Below the pieces are notes generated by a model. It was not told the DNA's origin, did not search any database, and was given only the letters and a program-made list of their open reading frames with translations. The translations under genes were made by a program, and so were the position numbers. This document shows, one piece after another, positions 37,593-49,974 of a DNA stretch of 64,000 nt. The first letter of the stretch is position 1. Each line of letters begins with the position of its first letter. The stretch covers positions 124,001 through 188,000 of the forward strand of contig JABMLP010000004.1 of the NCBI GenBank assembly GCA_013176395.1, given 5' to 3'. The DNA comes from Venturia oleaginea. Taxonomy: Eukaryota > Ascomycota > Dothideomycetes > Venturiales > Venturiaceae.

Positions 37593-38615
37593 CTACTCTT
37601 TTTCCGAGTAGTCCTCTTCTTCAACTTCTTCATTCTCCTCAGTGGTTCCTTTGGCCCTTTTTGAACCAAGTTGCGTGACTCTTTCTACCTCTGTATCCAA
37701 CCAGCAGTCTTTCATTCTATGGCCGGCCTTCCCACAGCGTAAGCAGAGGTTATTTGCCTTCCTATATTCATAGGCTTTAGACGAAATTTTTAACTTGTTT
37801 ACGCGTGTAGGCTCCCAGTCCATAGCGTTCAGATCTTTAAAAGACTTCTCTTTATCTCTGAATCGTAACTTATCTTCTGAGGAAGAGAGCATCTTTGCTG
37901 TAGTGATTTGCATACTTGTATTCAAAAGATCGGACACAAACTGCTGGTAGGAGGTACTCTGAGATTGGCCTATTCTCTGGTTTCGCAGCTCTTGATTTAT
38001 TGCTTTGTGTAGAAATGCAATTTTAACAGCGTCAGGCCAAGTCATTCCTCCAGCATTAGCAAGAGTGGTTTCAAAACGGGGAAGAAAAGAGAAGAAGGGT
38101 TCTTTCTCTTTTTGTTTGATTGTGGACAGGCTTACAGTAGCTCTTTGTTGTTGTACTGGATCGCCATAGAAGTTGTCCATATACTGTAACAATTTCTGTC
38201 CCGTTTTATCTTCCTCTGGAGCTGTCTTTACGTAGGCCAGAGTAGCCTGAGCTGCGGAGCCTCGTAGAGAGGAGAAGATGTAGGCAAATTGGTTCCTACT
38301 ATCCCCTATAGATTCTGCGTCTATCTCCAACTTCATCCTTGCTTGTTGAAACCACTGAGCCCATTCAGAACGCTTGCCATCAAATTCTTGGAGCTTAGGA
38401 AGTACAGCTTTCTTCCTATGTATTCTGTCTTTTTGTGAATTCTTAGTCTCTTGTCCTTCTACTACGTTCTCAGAGCGAGTAGTGTTAGGCAAGATTGTAA
38501 GAATACGCGTAATAGCATCGTTCTGAATGGCTAGTTGATGTTGTAATGCTGCCATAGCTTCTTGTAGGGCTTGGGGTTCTTGAGGAACTCTTTGTTCCTG
38601 ATCTTCTCCTTCCAT
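37593..38615 (-). CDS. Gag of array copy 2, intact
   Basis: 340 residues, translation identical to the B1 Gag, with the CCHC knuckle at 291-304. The leader (38,616-39,279) carries the same direct repeats. Confidence 0.92.
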   Translation of the reverse strand: MEGEDQEQRVPQEPQALQEAMAALQHQLAIQNDAITRILTILPNTTRSENVVEGQETKNSQKDRIHRKKAVLPKLQEFDGKRSEWAQWFQQARMKLEIDAESIGDSRNQFAYIFSSLRGSAAQATLAYVKTAPEEDKTGQKLLQYMDNFYGDPVQQQRATVSLSTIKQKEKEPFFSFLPRFETTLANAGGMTWPDAVKIAFLHKAINQELRNQRIGQSQSTSYQQFVSDLLNTSMQITTAKMLSSSEDKLRFRDKEKSFKDLNAMDWEPTRVNKLKISSKAYEYRKANNLCLRCGKAGHRMKDCWLDTEVERVTQLGSKRAKGTTEENEEVEEEDYSEKE

Positions 38616-39279
38616 ATTTTCACCTATGAGAGATAATAGAGAGCACTACTATACACACTCCTAGGCTCTACTCTAGAGATTTGCTAGGCAGTATAGAGTC
38701 AATGCCTATTAGTATAGGAAGGTGACTATAGAATCCCAGAAGGATTTTTTACACTATAGTCCGCTCTGCAATCCTTATTACTAAGGACAGAGCTCCCAGG
38801 GACTGTGAAGGCCAAGTGTATTAAATCTCTCTCCCTAGCTCTTTCTTTCCTCAGCTTATTACAGCTTCAACTCCTAAGACTACGCTGTCTTAGGATGACC
38901 TGCCCTTGCTTCTTGGAGATTCTAGCACGTTCTAGAAAATCTCAGTTTGAATTCTCTTGAATTCCCTTTTTGGATTGGCCCTTTCGGTTGGCCCTTGCTT
39001 CTTGGAGATTCTAGCACCTTCTAGAAAATCTCAGCTTGAATTCTCTTGAATTCCCTTTTTGTTTGGCCCTTGAGGTTGGCCCTTGAAGTTGGCCTTTGAG
39101 GTTGGCCCTTGCTTCTTGAGTTAGGACAAGTGTCCTCTTCTTGAAATTCCTTTCTGTTTGGCCCTTGAGGTTGGCCCTCGCTTCTTGGATTAGGACAAGT
39201 GTCCTCTTCTTGAAATTCCTTTTTGGAGCTTGCTCTCTGTGAGCCTTTCTTCCTTTGTAAGACTGAGGTACTTAGATAA

Positions 39280-39611
39280 TGTAAGAGTTCAACCCTCAAA
39301 GGTGTTTCGCAAGTGAGGGAAGACAGCTTATATTTCAAGTATCTAAGTACAGAGAAGAAAGTGTAAGTACAGGAAGGATAGCTAGTATATATAATCCTCC
39401 TCTTACAATAGATCCTTCTAGAAAGTATCTTTAAATGGAAACGTGACAGCTTGCAAAATAGAACATGGCAGCTTGCGAAATAGAACATGACAGCTTGCAA
39501 AATAGAACATGACAGCTTGCAAAATAGAACATGACAGCTTGCAGAATAACAAGAGAACAATTGGAAATCCAGTCATGGATAAGCTAGAGAGAAGGATTCC
39601 ATCCCTTAACA
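39280..39611 (-). repeat. right LTR of copy 2 (type I)
   Basis: 332 bp with the type I markers; followed by GTCAT. It is the 5' LTR for copy 2. Confidence 0.93.
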
Positions 39612-39962
39612 GTCATCGCCAGGGAAAGGCGAACAACAGTTACAGAATAACCGCTCCCACCCAGGCCCGCCTGGGTACGGTTAAAATGCAGTCACTCTAC
39701 ATAGAGGTGTTACGACACGGTTTTGGAGCAATCGACCTCGCTATAGTCTTGACCCGAATAGCACTCAGAGACAAGCAGAAAGGGAAGGGAGAGGCCGACT
39801 AGTACGGTTATCAAACTTCTCAGGAAAGAAACGGAAGGGAATTTTCCATGTCTTTGGTCTCACATGGTTTTATACCCCTTATAAATACAGTGGATGTTGG
39901 CACAGGCACATCAGAGCCCTACATACAACAATAAATCCTGATTATTATTAATTAATCAATTA

Positions 39963-41083
39963 ACGTACTCCACCACCCAACCGTTCAAAATTTCTTGGCA
40001 CGACCATCTCATATTACGACTCTTTAAATTTTTCGCTATCAGCAATAGATTCTAAGTCCGTCGTGCTACTATCTGATTCAGAAGATATCTCGATATCTTT
40101 TTAACAAGTTCGCGCATTATGCCCAGTTACGCCGCAGTTCCCACAGCGCCGTTGAGTTGGTCGGGCTATTTCTTGATCACCACTACCACGAGCCTTCTTC
40201 GATCCCTGAGGCGCTACAGACGCCTCTGCAGCCACCTGCGCTGCTGCAGTTCCATACTCCATAGTATCAGCTTGCTGGATCCGCTTCCTTTTGCGTGATT
40301 TTCTCTTCTTTATTACTGCCAATTGCTCTTCAAGCTCGTGGTTGCGCGCAACGAGTAGAGCGTTTTGGTGAAGCATCAATTCAGCGCCCTTAACAAGCTG
40401 GGAAAAGCCAGTCTGCGCAGTAACTGGTGACCGAGTAAAAGAGTCGCTTACGAGCTTGGATTGGGATCCAAATTCATGAGTATTGCTTGGAGTCTTTGAC
40501 TGCAACGGCGTTTCTGGGAGACGGGATTCTGGCGGGGTACGTAGCCGTACTTCAAGGCGATCCAACACTACCTGCGCGTTAATAGGGACTAGCCCTACTG
40601 CCTCAAAGGTCGTTCGACAATTCTCTTCCGTGAACACGTCGAAAAACGCGTCTTTAAAGGCAGGGAGAAAGCCTTCCTTGTTGATATGGTACACGCGTTG
40701 GCGCGCCAAGTCTCGGATGCGTTGAGAGTACTTGCGCTTCAACGGCGAGAAGCAGACCACGTCAAGGGGCTGGAGTATATGTGTGACGGCACGGCATATC
40801 CATACGAAGGCACAAGGCACTTCAGAACATGTCACCGAGTTACACTTAGGATCTAAGGTAGAGAGGTAAGAGTTTCGTAAGGAAACTCCGACTAAGTAGA
40901 AAGTGCACGAGCCACAGCACGTGATTTAATGGTCACGTGCCGTACCGTCACAATATGCGACGAGTACGATGGCATGCAGAGGGTTAGGATCTTATTTTCG
41001 AGGCAGTAGTCCTTGAAATCCTGGCTGAGATGGCTCTCATGGCCGTCCAAGATAAGCAGCCTGTACCCCCCCACCTGCCGCGG
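39963..41083 (-). mobile_element. pogo element 2, unit 2 (solo LTR at 40,782-40,952)
   Basis: Second array copy of the truncated pogo with its solo-LTR insertion; transposase remnants lie at 40,101-40,835 and 40,892-41,074. I saw no difference from unit 1. Preceded by the unassigned spacer 39,617-39,962 and followed by 41,084-41,425. Confidence 0.8.
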
Positions 41084-41425
41084 GGCGGGTTTGGGGTAAG
41101 GGCAATATCAGTCTGGAAGTACTTACCTTAAGTACCTTCTTCCCTTGCTCAGGTTCTTTGGAGGCTCATTAGATCCTAGCCGTCCAATGTATCTCCCAAT
41201 CCAATTGTCGTCTAACCGATGTGATCCTCAGATCAATTCTGAAAGCTTGTTGGTTAGTATGAAGGTTGAGGGTCACTACAGTCTTCACTTCTCAAAATCC
41301 ACTCAAAATCCACTCAAAATCCACTCAAATCACTCATTTGACACCAAAACAATAATGCCAAGGCCATTCAATCCACACAAAAGGTGTCATTTACATAATT
41401 GAGTGGTATACAAGTGCCAATAGTG

Positions 41426-42109
41426 TCATTTTAATATTTGCGATAAACACACGTGACCAACAATAACGCTAAAAATGCGAAGTAAACAACAAAAATAACT
41501 CCACATCTTGACCACCGATACCAAACCATATTTCGACTGCAACGTCGTCAGTTTCTTACGTTTAAACATAGGAAACGTTAGAGGTGCATGCTCTGACGTA
41601 TATGGTTCAGCAACAACAACCCATTCCTCATCTGAGGCCAGTTCCATCGTGTGAACAACTGGAGCAACTTTAGCCAAATTCATTCGTGCAATTTCATTTT
41701 CTTCTTGCCGTGTATGCTTTCTTTGCCTACGAACTTCTCTTTGTTCAATGTCCTTTCGCTTTACTTGTCTCTTATCTGTAGTAGCAGCCTTATCTCCATT
41801 TGTACGAAGCTTCTCGCTCTCTTTTCTGTCCCGTTTTGGTTTGCCGGAGTTTCGTATAGGAGGTTCGTCGTCGTTATCATTATCAGAGAGCTGGGAATTA
41901 AGGGCTGGCGCAGCGGCGGCGGCAGCCTCGGAGGCGCAAGATTTGGAGGGAGATGGAATAGGTGATTTTGACCGAGCGTGCGTTGGAAACCTAGAGATTT
42001 TAGGCGATAATCCTAAGGCTATATCAACCATAGCCCGTTCACCACTTTCCGGGCCAATTGTACGAAGACCATAATTGGAATTGGCCGACTCAGAATATGC
42101 CCTAGGCAT
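41426..42109 (-). CDS. unknown 227-aa protein, array copy 2
   Basis: Translation identical to the ORF at 31,415-32,098, and again 6 bp from the C LTR. Confidence 0.4.
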   Translation of the reverse strand: MPRAYSESANSNYGLRTIGPESGERAMVDIALGLSPKISRFPTHARSKSPIPSPSKSCASEAAAAAAPALNSQLSDNDNDDEPPIRNSGKPKRDRKESEKLRTNGDKAATTDKRQVKRKDIEQREVRRQRKHTRQEENEIARMNLAKVAPVVHTMELASDEEWVVVAEPYTSEHAPLTFPMFKRKKLTTLQSKYGLVSVVKMWSYFCCLLRIFSVIVGHVCLSQILK

Positions 42110-42115
42110 TGGTGG

Positions 42116-42396
42116 TGTAAGAGTTCAACCCTCAAAGGTGTTTCGCAAGTGAGAGAAGACTGCTTGTATTTCAAAGTATCTAAGTACAAAGAAGAAAGTG
42201 TAGGTACAGGAAGAACAACTTGTATATATAATCTTCCAAGTAGGAAAAGGACATGCTGTCCTGAGAAGAGAATAGAAAGGAGTAGAAGCGCATGTGAAAC
42301 GGTCCCTGAATAATCCCTGCTAGGCGCACGTGAGAACTACCAGGTAGTGCTAAGAATCCATCCAGGATAAGTTGAGAAAGGATCTATCCTTTGACA
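42116..42396 (-). repeat. 3' LTR of element C, unit 2
   Basis: Array copy of 32,105-32,385. Confidence 0.85.
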
Positions 42397-43187
42397 TTAC
42401 CCTTCTTCTCCCCCGTTTCCGTTGGGGCGGTTCTGCTTTTTGTACGCCTAGGAGGACGTAGACTCGGTCCGTCGTTTTGAAAAACATCACCGTAGATACT
42501 TTCAAAGGTATCTAATGCGACAGTTTCTGTCGTTCGTACTTGGCCTTTTTGCAAAGAACACACTTTCCTATTTCCTTGAAAACTTCCTGTCGCATGCGCG
42601 GGAAGTAGAAGGTATTCTGAAGTCGTGAAAGGACAATCTCTGGTCGGCAATGACCATTGAGTGGAGATTCGTGTTGATGTAGGATGTACTGTTTCCTAAG
42701 GCTCGTGGGAAGATATACCAAGTTGTTGAAGAGGAGCAATCCGTCTTCAATACGGGTATTCTGATCTGCTGATTGAATGTAGCCTTGTACATCTGGATCC
42801 TTTTGCTGCGCGTTCCTGACCTCTTGCCAATAAGAGGGCTTTCCTGTCTGAAGTGATGAGACTTGGTGCACAAGTGCATCACCTTCCTGTCGGAACAAAG
42901 CGCGTTCGACTTTCTCTTTTTCTACTGCCATGAAGTCTTCTCGTCGACTTAATGCATCGGCGTTAACGTTTCCCTTTCCTTTCTTGTAAAGGATATGGAA
43001 GTTGTAAAATGACAGTTCTTCTGACCATCTTAGTTGCCGTCGATTCAATTCCTTTGTCGTCGTGAAATTCCGCAGGTTCTTGTGATCGGAATACACGGTA
43101 ATCTTGTGTTTCGCTCCTTCAAGATAATGCTTCCAGTGCTTGAAGGCATCAACTATGGCCATGAGTTCCTTGTCTGAAGTGGAGTAG
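42397..43187 (-). pseudogene. Pol remnant of element C, unit 2
   Basis: Array copy of 32,386-33,176 with the same deletion and the same truncation at the RNase H Tyr codon. Confidence 0.85.
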
Positions 43188-43459
43188 TGTTAAGGGATGG
43201 AATCCTTCTCTCTAGCTTATCCATGACTGGATTTCCAATTGTTCTCTTGTTATTCTGCAAGCTGTCATGTTCTATTTTGCAAGCTGTCATGTTCTATTTC
43301 GCAAGCTGCCATGTTCTATTTCGCAAGCTGTCACGTTTCCATTAAAGATACTTTCTAGAAGGATCTATTGTAAGAGGAGGATTATTTATACGAGCTATCC
43401 TTCCTGTATTTACACTTTCTTCTCTGTACTTAGATACTTTGAAATACAAGCAGTCTTCT
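43188..43459 (+). repeat. piece of the B3 5' LTR, unit 2
   Basis: Array copy of 33,177-33,448; forms the same palindrome with 43,460-43,770. Confidence 0.85.
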
Positions 43460-43770
43460 TGTAAGAGTTCAACCCTCAAAGGTGTTTCGCAAGTGAGAGA
43501 AGACTGCTTGTATTTCAAAGTATCTAAGTACAGAGAAGAAAGTGTAAGTACAGGAAGGATAGCTCGTATATATAATCCTCCTCTTACAATAGATCCTTCT
43601 AGAAAGTATCTTTAAATGGAAACGTGACAGCTTGCAAAATAGAACATGGCAGCTTGCGAAATAGAACATGACAGCTTGCAAAATAGAACATGACAGCTTG
43701 CAGAATAACAAGAGAACAATTGGAAATCCAGTCATGGATAAGCTAGAGAGAAGGATTCCATCCCTTAACA
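43460..43770 (-). repeat. left LTR of copy 3 (type II)
   Basis: 311 bp with the type II markers. Confidence 0.93.
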
Positions 43771-46700
43771 TTATCCCCTCCCCCCCTCTCTTGTAGATCG
43801 ATGTGAGCGTAGTCTCTGAGGGCGTAGTATAGGTCCGTCGTTTTCAAGAACGTTGCCGTAGGCACTTTCAAAAGCGTCCAGAGCTGTAGTTTGTTGGAGT
43901 TCGCTAAGGGGTTCCCACGTAGGATCAACGTAGCCTACCCACTTAACTAAGACTTCTCGCGTTTGTTGTCGACCTCGCCGGCGCCATCTTGCGGCTAGAA
44001 TAGCCTCGATACCGTATTCCTCGTCTCCTTGTTCAGTTACTTTAGGAGGCGGCTGTGTATTATCTTGTATTTGTGAAGGTAGGGGATCTGTGCCAGCTCT
44101 CCTAAGTAAAGACGTATGAAATCGGTTGTGGATTCCTCTGGGTGTATCAAGCTCGTAAGACATTGAGTTGATAACTCGTGTAACTGTATACTTCCCATGA
44201 ATCCAGTCTAGTTTCTTACAAGGACGTAGGGTTTTTACGTTCTTTAGGTTGAGCCAGACTTTGTCTCCCACTTTAAAAGAGTCAGCCGGAGCACGATCTC
44301 TATTAGAGTAGTATTCTTGCTGTTGCTGAGCTGATACCATTGACGTTTCTGCCCATTCTTGTGCGTCCTTCAATTTTGCTACAAGATCTTGTGCTTTTTC
44401 TTTTGGATTCTTAGGGGTTTCCTGGGGAGCTTCAACAGTTCCTATATGCTCAATGTTATAACCGTGGGTTAAGAAGAAAGGCGATAGGCCCGTAGCTTGG
44501 TTTGGTCTATTATCGAGGCATATTTGAGCAATATGCAGGAGCTCGACCCAGTCGTTCTGACTAAATGTACAGAACTTACGTAGATAGGCTTCAACTTCTT
44601 GATTTCTTCTTTCCGTAGATCCATCAGTCTCAGGGTGATACGCTGTAGAGAGTCTTCTCTCTATCTTAAGAAGGTGACAAACTTCTTTCCAGAAAGCATT
44701 AACAAATTGCGTGTCCCTATCTGAGACTAGAGATCTAGGAAGCCAGTGTAATCTTACGTAGTTCTGCATAAATAGTTTTGCAAATCCTTCAGCTCCAAAC
44801 TGTTCTTTAGGCACTGGGAACAGGATAGTTCCTTTACCCAAGCGGTCAGTAATAACGCAGAGTCTTGTGCATCTTTGGCTCTCTGGTAATTCGACTATGA
44901 AGTCTACTGAAATATCTTGCCAGATACGGCTAGGGACAGGAAGAGGTTTAAGTAAACCTTTCTTTTTGTCTCGCCAGACTGAAGTTCTTCCGCAGACGTC
45001 ACAATTGCGTATAAACTGACGTATATCTTGAGCAAATCCCGGCCAGTAGAACTGTCTGGAGAGAATAGCAATAGGTAGCTTCTCGTCCAGGATGCCCTGA
45101 TAGGACTGAATCGTGTATTTCTTGAATTACTCCTGTTAAGAGAGGCTCGTAGGAGGGCAACCAGATTCGGTCTCTATAGTAGAGCTGGTTATTTTCGACT
45201 TTACAATCTCCTATAGAAGTAGGAACCTTTAGCTTAGATGGGAACTGCCTATCTTGCTTTAGAACGCTTTGGAAAATACGTCTGTAGTCTAGATCTCCTT
45301 CGAGTGCAGTTTCCCATCTATCCCTTAGATCACCTGAGAGAAAGGGATTTTGTATAAAGGGGATAGGTTCTTTGTCTACTTCTTGAGCATTTTCTTGGGC
45401 AGCTTCTTCTCTTGCAGGAGTCTTATCCTCTAGAACGTTAATCCAAAGCTTTGGAGGTAATAACGTTCTAGTTCTTTCAACGATTCTTGGGTCTTGAATA
45501 TCCTTTGGGAGATCTTGATCCCTTCGAGTTAAGGCGTCTGGAACTACAGATTCAGAGCCTGGGCGATAGCCTAGTTTGAAGTTAAACTTAGCTAGTATCT
45601 GCGCCCATCTCATTTGCCTTTCATTTAGTTCCCTTTTTACCATAAACTTCTCAAGGTTCTTGTGATCTGTGAGGATAATGAATGGCTTACTTAGGCTTAG
45701 TAGCTCGCTAGTCCAATGGACTAGAGCTTTGACTATAGCCATAAGTTCTTTGTCGTGGATATCATAATTGCATTCGGCTGGCAAGTGCTTAGTAGAGAAG
45801 AAAGCACATGGTTTCCAGTTACCTAGCTCATCTTTTTGACTAAGTACTGCTCCGGAAGCCCAGCCTGAAGCATCAGGTTCTACTCGCGTAGGCTTATCTT
45901 CATCAAGTGCAGACAGGACAGGTTCTTTGCAAAACTCTGCCTTAAGTTTTTGAAAAGATTCTTCTTGCTCCTTTCCCCATAAAAATGGAGTATTCTTCTT
46001 TGTAAGGCGAACCAGAGGCTCCCTTATTGTTGAGTTATCTTTTACAAAGTCACGGTAGAAGTTTGTAAAGCCTAGGAAGCCACGTACTCCTCGTAGAGTA
46101 GTAGGACGTTCCCATTCTTTAATTGCTTTGATCTTCTCCGGATCCATGTGTAGGCCCGTTTCAGTATCTATAACGAAGCCTAGATACTTGACTCGTTTGG
46201 TATTAAACTCGCACTTCCGAATATCAAGGTACAACCCAGCGTTAAGGCAGCTTTGAAGTATCTTTTCAGTCTTTTCTTCATGGTCTTTAAGGTTCTTTGA
46301 AGAGTATATTACTATATCGTCTAGATAAGCTGAGCAGAACTCGTCTAGGTATCGTCGAAGGATATAGTTTATATACCGTTGAAAAGACGCAGGTGCACCG
46401 GTTAAGCCAAAGGGAGTAACTAGCCATTCAAATAGACCATATCTAGTTCGAAAGGCAGTTTTGAACTCATCTCCCGTTGCGATTCGAATCTTGTGGAAGG
46501 CAGCATTTACATCAAGCTTACTAAGATACTTAGCACGAGCTAAGGTTAGTAAAGTCTCTTTTACTAACGGTAGCGGGTACCTATCCTTTCGAGTAATTGC
46601 GTTTAAGGCTCGGTAGTCTACGCAAAAGCGTAAGCCCCCTCCTGGTTTCTTCACAAAGAGAACTGGAGACGCAGCAACTGATTTACTCTCTCGGATAAAG

Positions 46701-47557
46701 CCTTTATCTAGTAGCTCTGTAAGAGTCCTTCGCAAAACAAGGAGTTGTTCTCGACCCATACCATATAGAGGTCCCCAAGGAAGTGGTTTTCCTTCTTCTA
46801 TAGGTATTTCGTGATCAATCCCAGGGCGATGCGGTGGTAGTCTCTCGGCCCTTTTAGGATCAAAGACAGCAGCGTACTTATGAAACCTCTTAGGTAGCAA
46901 TTCCAGTATTTGCTCTGTTGTCAAAGGGACTTTCGGCTTCAAGGCAATATCAATATCTCGAAGAGTAACAGCAAATACTCTAGACGCGTCTTTGATTTTC
47001 TCAAGTGTAGAAGTGACAAGGCGGTGGAATCTTACGGGCGCTACTTGTTGTATATCAAGTTTGTCTTCAAATTTAGCATCGCGAATGCTAATCCCGTTTG
47101 CAAAGGTAAGAGTACCTTTAGATTCATTGATAACGGCTTTGGTGTCCTTGAGAAAAGGCCTGCCTAGTAGAAGATCCTCAAATTGTCCCGGGACTATATA
47201 AGCAAAAGCGTTGCATATAAGTCCCCCTAAATCTAGGTTCAACTTCGCAATTTTTGTCACTTGGGTCTGTCCTTCTTCCTTAAGAACTCCACCTATAGTA
47301 CGCGGACTAATAGGGAGTACTTCAAGGTCCATCTGCGAAGCTTTCTCCTCGTTTATTGATGCGTAGCAGCTAGATCCATTATCAAGGAGAGTTTTAAGAG
47401 AGTATATATCGTTCACTATAGTATTTGTGTAGAAAAGGCGGGAGAGCATCTTGGGTCTGAACTGCTCCCATTCTTTTTCTATCCGAGAACGGTGTGAATC
47501 AGTGTCTTTGTTCGAATTCAAAATACTATTTACTCTCTCAATTGACTCCTTTGACAA
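43771..47557 (-). pseudogene. Pol of array copy 3, frameshifted in the integrase zinc domain
   Basis: Same as the B1 Pol up to SGHPGREAT (residue ~828). The insertion (aataggtagc where B1 has aatggtagc) then shifts the frame and ends the product at 852 residues (stop at 44,999). The remainder, from LGKGTILFPVPKEQFG to the chromodomain, is open at 43,771-44,841. Protease, RT and RNase H are intact; integrase is lost. The altered site is one of the few positions where type I and type II copies differ. Confidence 0.88.
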
Positions 47558-47604
47558 TTTTGCTCTATCTACTCTACGCCTCCATCCACGACTTTGGATA
47601 GAGG

Positions 47605-48627
47605 CTACTCTTTTTCCGAGTAGTCCTCTTCTTCAACTTCTTCATTCTCCTCAGTGGTTCCTTTGGCCCTTTTTGAACCAAGTTGCGTGACTCTTTCTAC
47701 CTCTGTATCCAACCAGCAGTCTTTCATTCTATGGCCGGCCTTCCCACAGCGTAAGCAGAGGTTATTTGCCTTCCTATATTCATAGGCTTTAGACGAAATT
47801 TTTAACTTGTTTACGCGTGTAGGCTCCCAGTCCATAGCGTTCAGATCTTTAAAAGACTTCTCTTTATCTCTGAATCGTAACTTATCTTCTGAGGAAGAGA
47901 GCATCTTTGCTGTAGTGATTTGCATACTTGTATTCAAAAGATCGGACACAAACTGCTGGTAGGAGGTACTCTGAGATTGGCCTATTCTCTGGTTTCGCAG
48001 CTCTTGATTTATTGCTTTGTGTAGAAATGCAATTTTAACAGCGTCAGGCCAAGTCATTCCTCCAGCATTAGCAAGAGTGGTTTCAAAACGGGGAAGAAAA
48101 GAGAAGAAGGGTTCTTTCTCTTTTTGTTTGATTGTGGACAGGCTTACAGTAGCTCTTTGTTGTTGTACTGGATCGCCATAGAAGTTGTCCATATACTGTA
48201 ACAATTTCTGTCCCGTTTTATCTTCCTCTGGAGCTGTCTTTACGTAGGCCAGAGTAGCCTGAGCTGCGGAGCCTCGTAGAGAGGAGAAGATGTAGGCAAA
48301 TTGGTTCCTACTATCCCCTATAGATTCTGCGTCTATCTCCAACTTCATCCTTGCTTGTTGAAACCACTGAGCCCATTCAGAACGCTTGCCATCAAATTCT
48401 TGGAGCTTAGGAAGTACAGCTTTCTTCCTATGTATTCTGTCTTTTTGTGAATTCTTAGTCTCTTGTCCTTCTACTACGTTCTCAGAGCGAGTAGTGTTAG
48501 GCAAGATTGTAAGAATACGCGTAATAGCATCGTTCTGAATGGCTAGTTGATGTTGTAATGCTGCCATAGCTTCTTGTAGGGCTTGGGGTTCTTGAGGAAC
48601 TCTTTGTTCCTGATCTTCTCCTTCCAT
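47605..48627 (-). CDS. Gag of array copy 3, intact
   Basis: 340 residues, identical translation to the other Gag copies. Leader at 48,628-49,291. Confidence 0.92.
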   Translation of the reverse strand: MEGEDQEQRVPQEPQALQEAMAALQHQLAIQNDAITRILTILPNTTRSENVVEGQETKNSQKDRIHRKKAVLPKLQEFDGKRSEWAQWFQQARMKLEIDAESIGDSRNQFAYIFSSLRGSAAQATLAYVKTAPEEDKTGQKLLQYMDNFYGDPVQQQRATVSLSTIKQKEKEPFFSFLPRFETTLANAGGMTWPDAVKIAFLHKAINQELRNQRIGQSQSTSYQQFVSDLLNTSMQITTAKMLSSSEDKLRFRDKEKSFKDLNAMDWEPTRVNKLKISSKAYEYRKANNLCLRCGKAGHRMKDCWLDTEVERVTQLGSKRAKGTTEENEEVEEEDYSEKE

Positions 48628-49291
48628 ATTTTCACCTATGAGAGATAATAGAGAGCACTACTATACACACTCCTAGGCTCTACTCTAGAGATTTGCTAGG
48701 CAGTATAGAGTCAATGCCTATTAGTATAGGAAGGTGACTATAGAATCCCAGAAGGATTTTTTACACTATAGTCCGCTCTGCAATCCTTATTACTAAGGAC
48801 AGAGCTCCCAGGGACTGTGAAGGCCAAGTGTATTAAATCTCTCTCCCTAGCTCTTTCTTTCCTCAGCTTATTACAGCTTCAACTCCTAAGACTACGCTGT
48901 CTTAGGATGACCTGCCCTTGCTTCTTGGAGATTCTAGCACGTTCTAGAAAATCTCAGTTTGAATTCTCTTGAATTCCCTTTTTGGATTGGCCCTTTCGGT
49001 TGGCCCTTGCTTCTTGGAGATTCTAGCACCTTCTAGAAAATCTCAGCTTGAATTCTCTTGAATTCCCTTTTTGTTTGGCCCTTGAGGTTGGCCCTTGAAG
49101 TTGGCCTTTGAGGTTGGCCCTTGCTTCTTGAGTTAGGACAAGTGTCCTCTTCTTGAAATTCCTTTCTGTTTGGCCCTTGAGGTTGGCCCTCGCTTCTTGG
49201 ATTAGGACAAGTGTCCTCTTCTTGAAATTCCTTTTTGGAGCTTGCTCTCTGTGAGCCTTTCTTCCTTTGTAAGACTGAGGTACTTAGATAA

Positions 49292-49623
49292 TGTAAGAGT
49301 TCAACCCTCAAAGGTGTTTCGCAAGTGAGGGAAGACAGCTTATATTTCAAGTATCTAAGTACAGAGAAGAAAGTGTAAGTACAGGAAGGATAGCTAGTAT
49401 ATATAATCCTCCTCTTACAATAGATCCTTCTAGAAAGTATCTTTAAATGGAAACGTGACAGCTTGCAAAATAGAACATGGCAGCTTGCGAAATAGAACAT
49501 GACAGCTTGCAAAATAGAACATGACAGCTTGCAAAATAGAACATGACAGCTTGCAGAATAACAAGAGAACAATTGGAAATCCAGTCATGGATAAGCTAGA
49601 GAGAAGGATTCCATCCCTTAACA
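49292..49623 (-). repeat. right LTR of copy 3 (type I)
   Basis: 332 bp with type I markers, followed by GTCAT. Confidence 0.93.
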
Positions 49624-49974
49624 GTCATCGCCAGGGAAAGGCGAACAACAGTTACAGAATAACCGCTCCCACCCAGGCCCGCCTGGGTACGGTTAAAATG
49701 CAGTCACTCTACATAGAGGTGTTACGACACGGTTTTGGAGCAATCGACCTCGCTATAGTCTTGACCCGAATAGCACTCAGAGACAAGCAGAAAGGGAAGG
49801 GAGAGGCCGACTAGTACGGTTATCAAACTTCTCAGGAAAGAAACGGAAGGGAATTTTCCATGTCTTTGGTCTCACATGGTTTTATACCCCTTATAAATAC
49901 AGTGGATGTTGGCACAGGCACATCAGAGCCCTACATACAACAATAAATCCTGATTATTATTAATTAATCAATTA

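Larger units (their letters stand above)
33449..39611 (-). mobile_element. Ty3 family B, array copy 2 (hybrid: type II left LTR, type I right LTR)
   Basis: The left flank is CTTCT and the right flank GTCAT, so the two ends come from different insertions. Gag and Pol are intact and translate identically to B1. At the diagnostic site 35,058-35,066 it has the type I form, so the exchange lies between 33,760 and there. Confidence 0.9.
43460..49623 (-). mobile_element. Ty3 family B, array copy 3 (hybrid, pol frameshifted)
   Basis: Type II left LTR, type I right LTR, flanks CTTCT and GTCAT as in copy 2. It differs by one inserted base in pol near 45,074. Confidence 0.9.
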
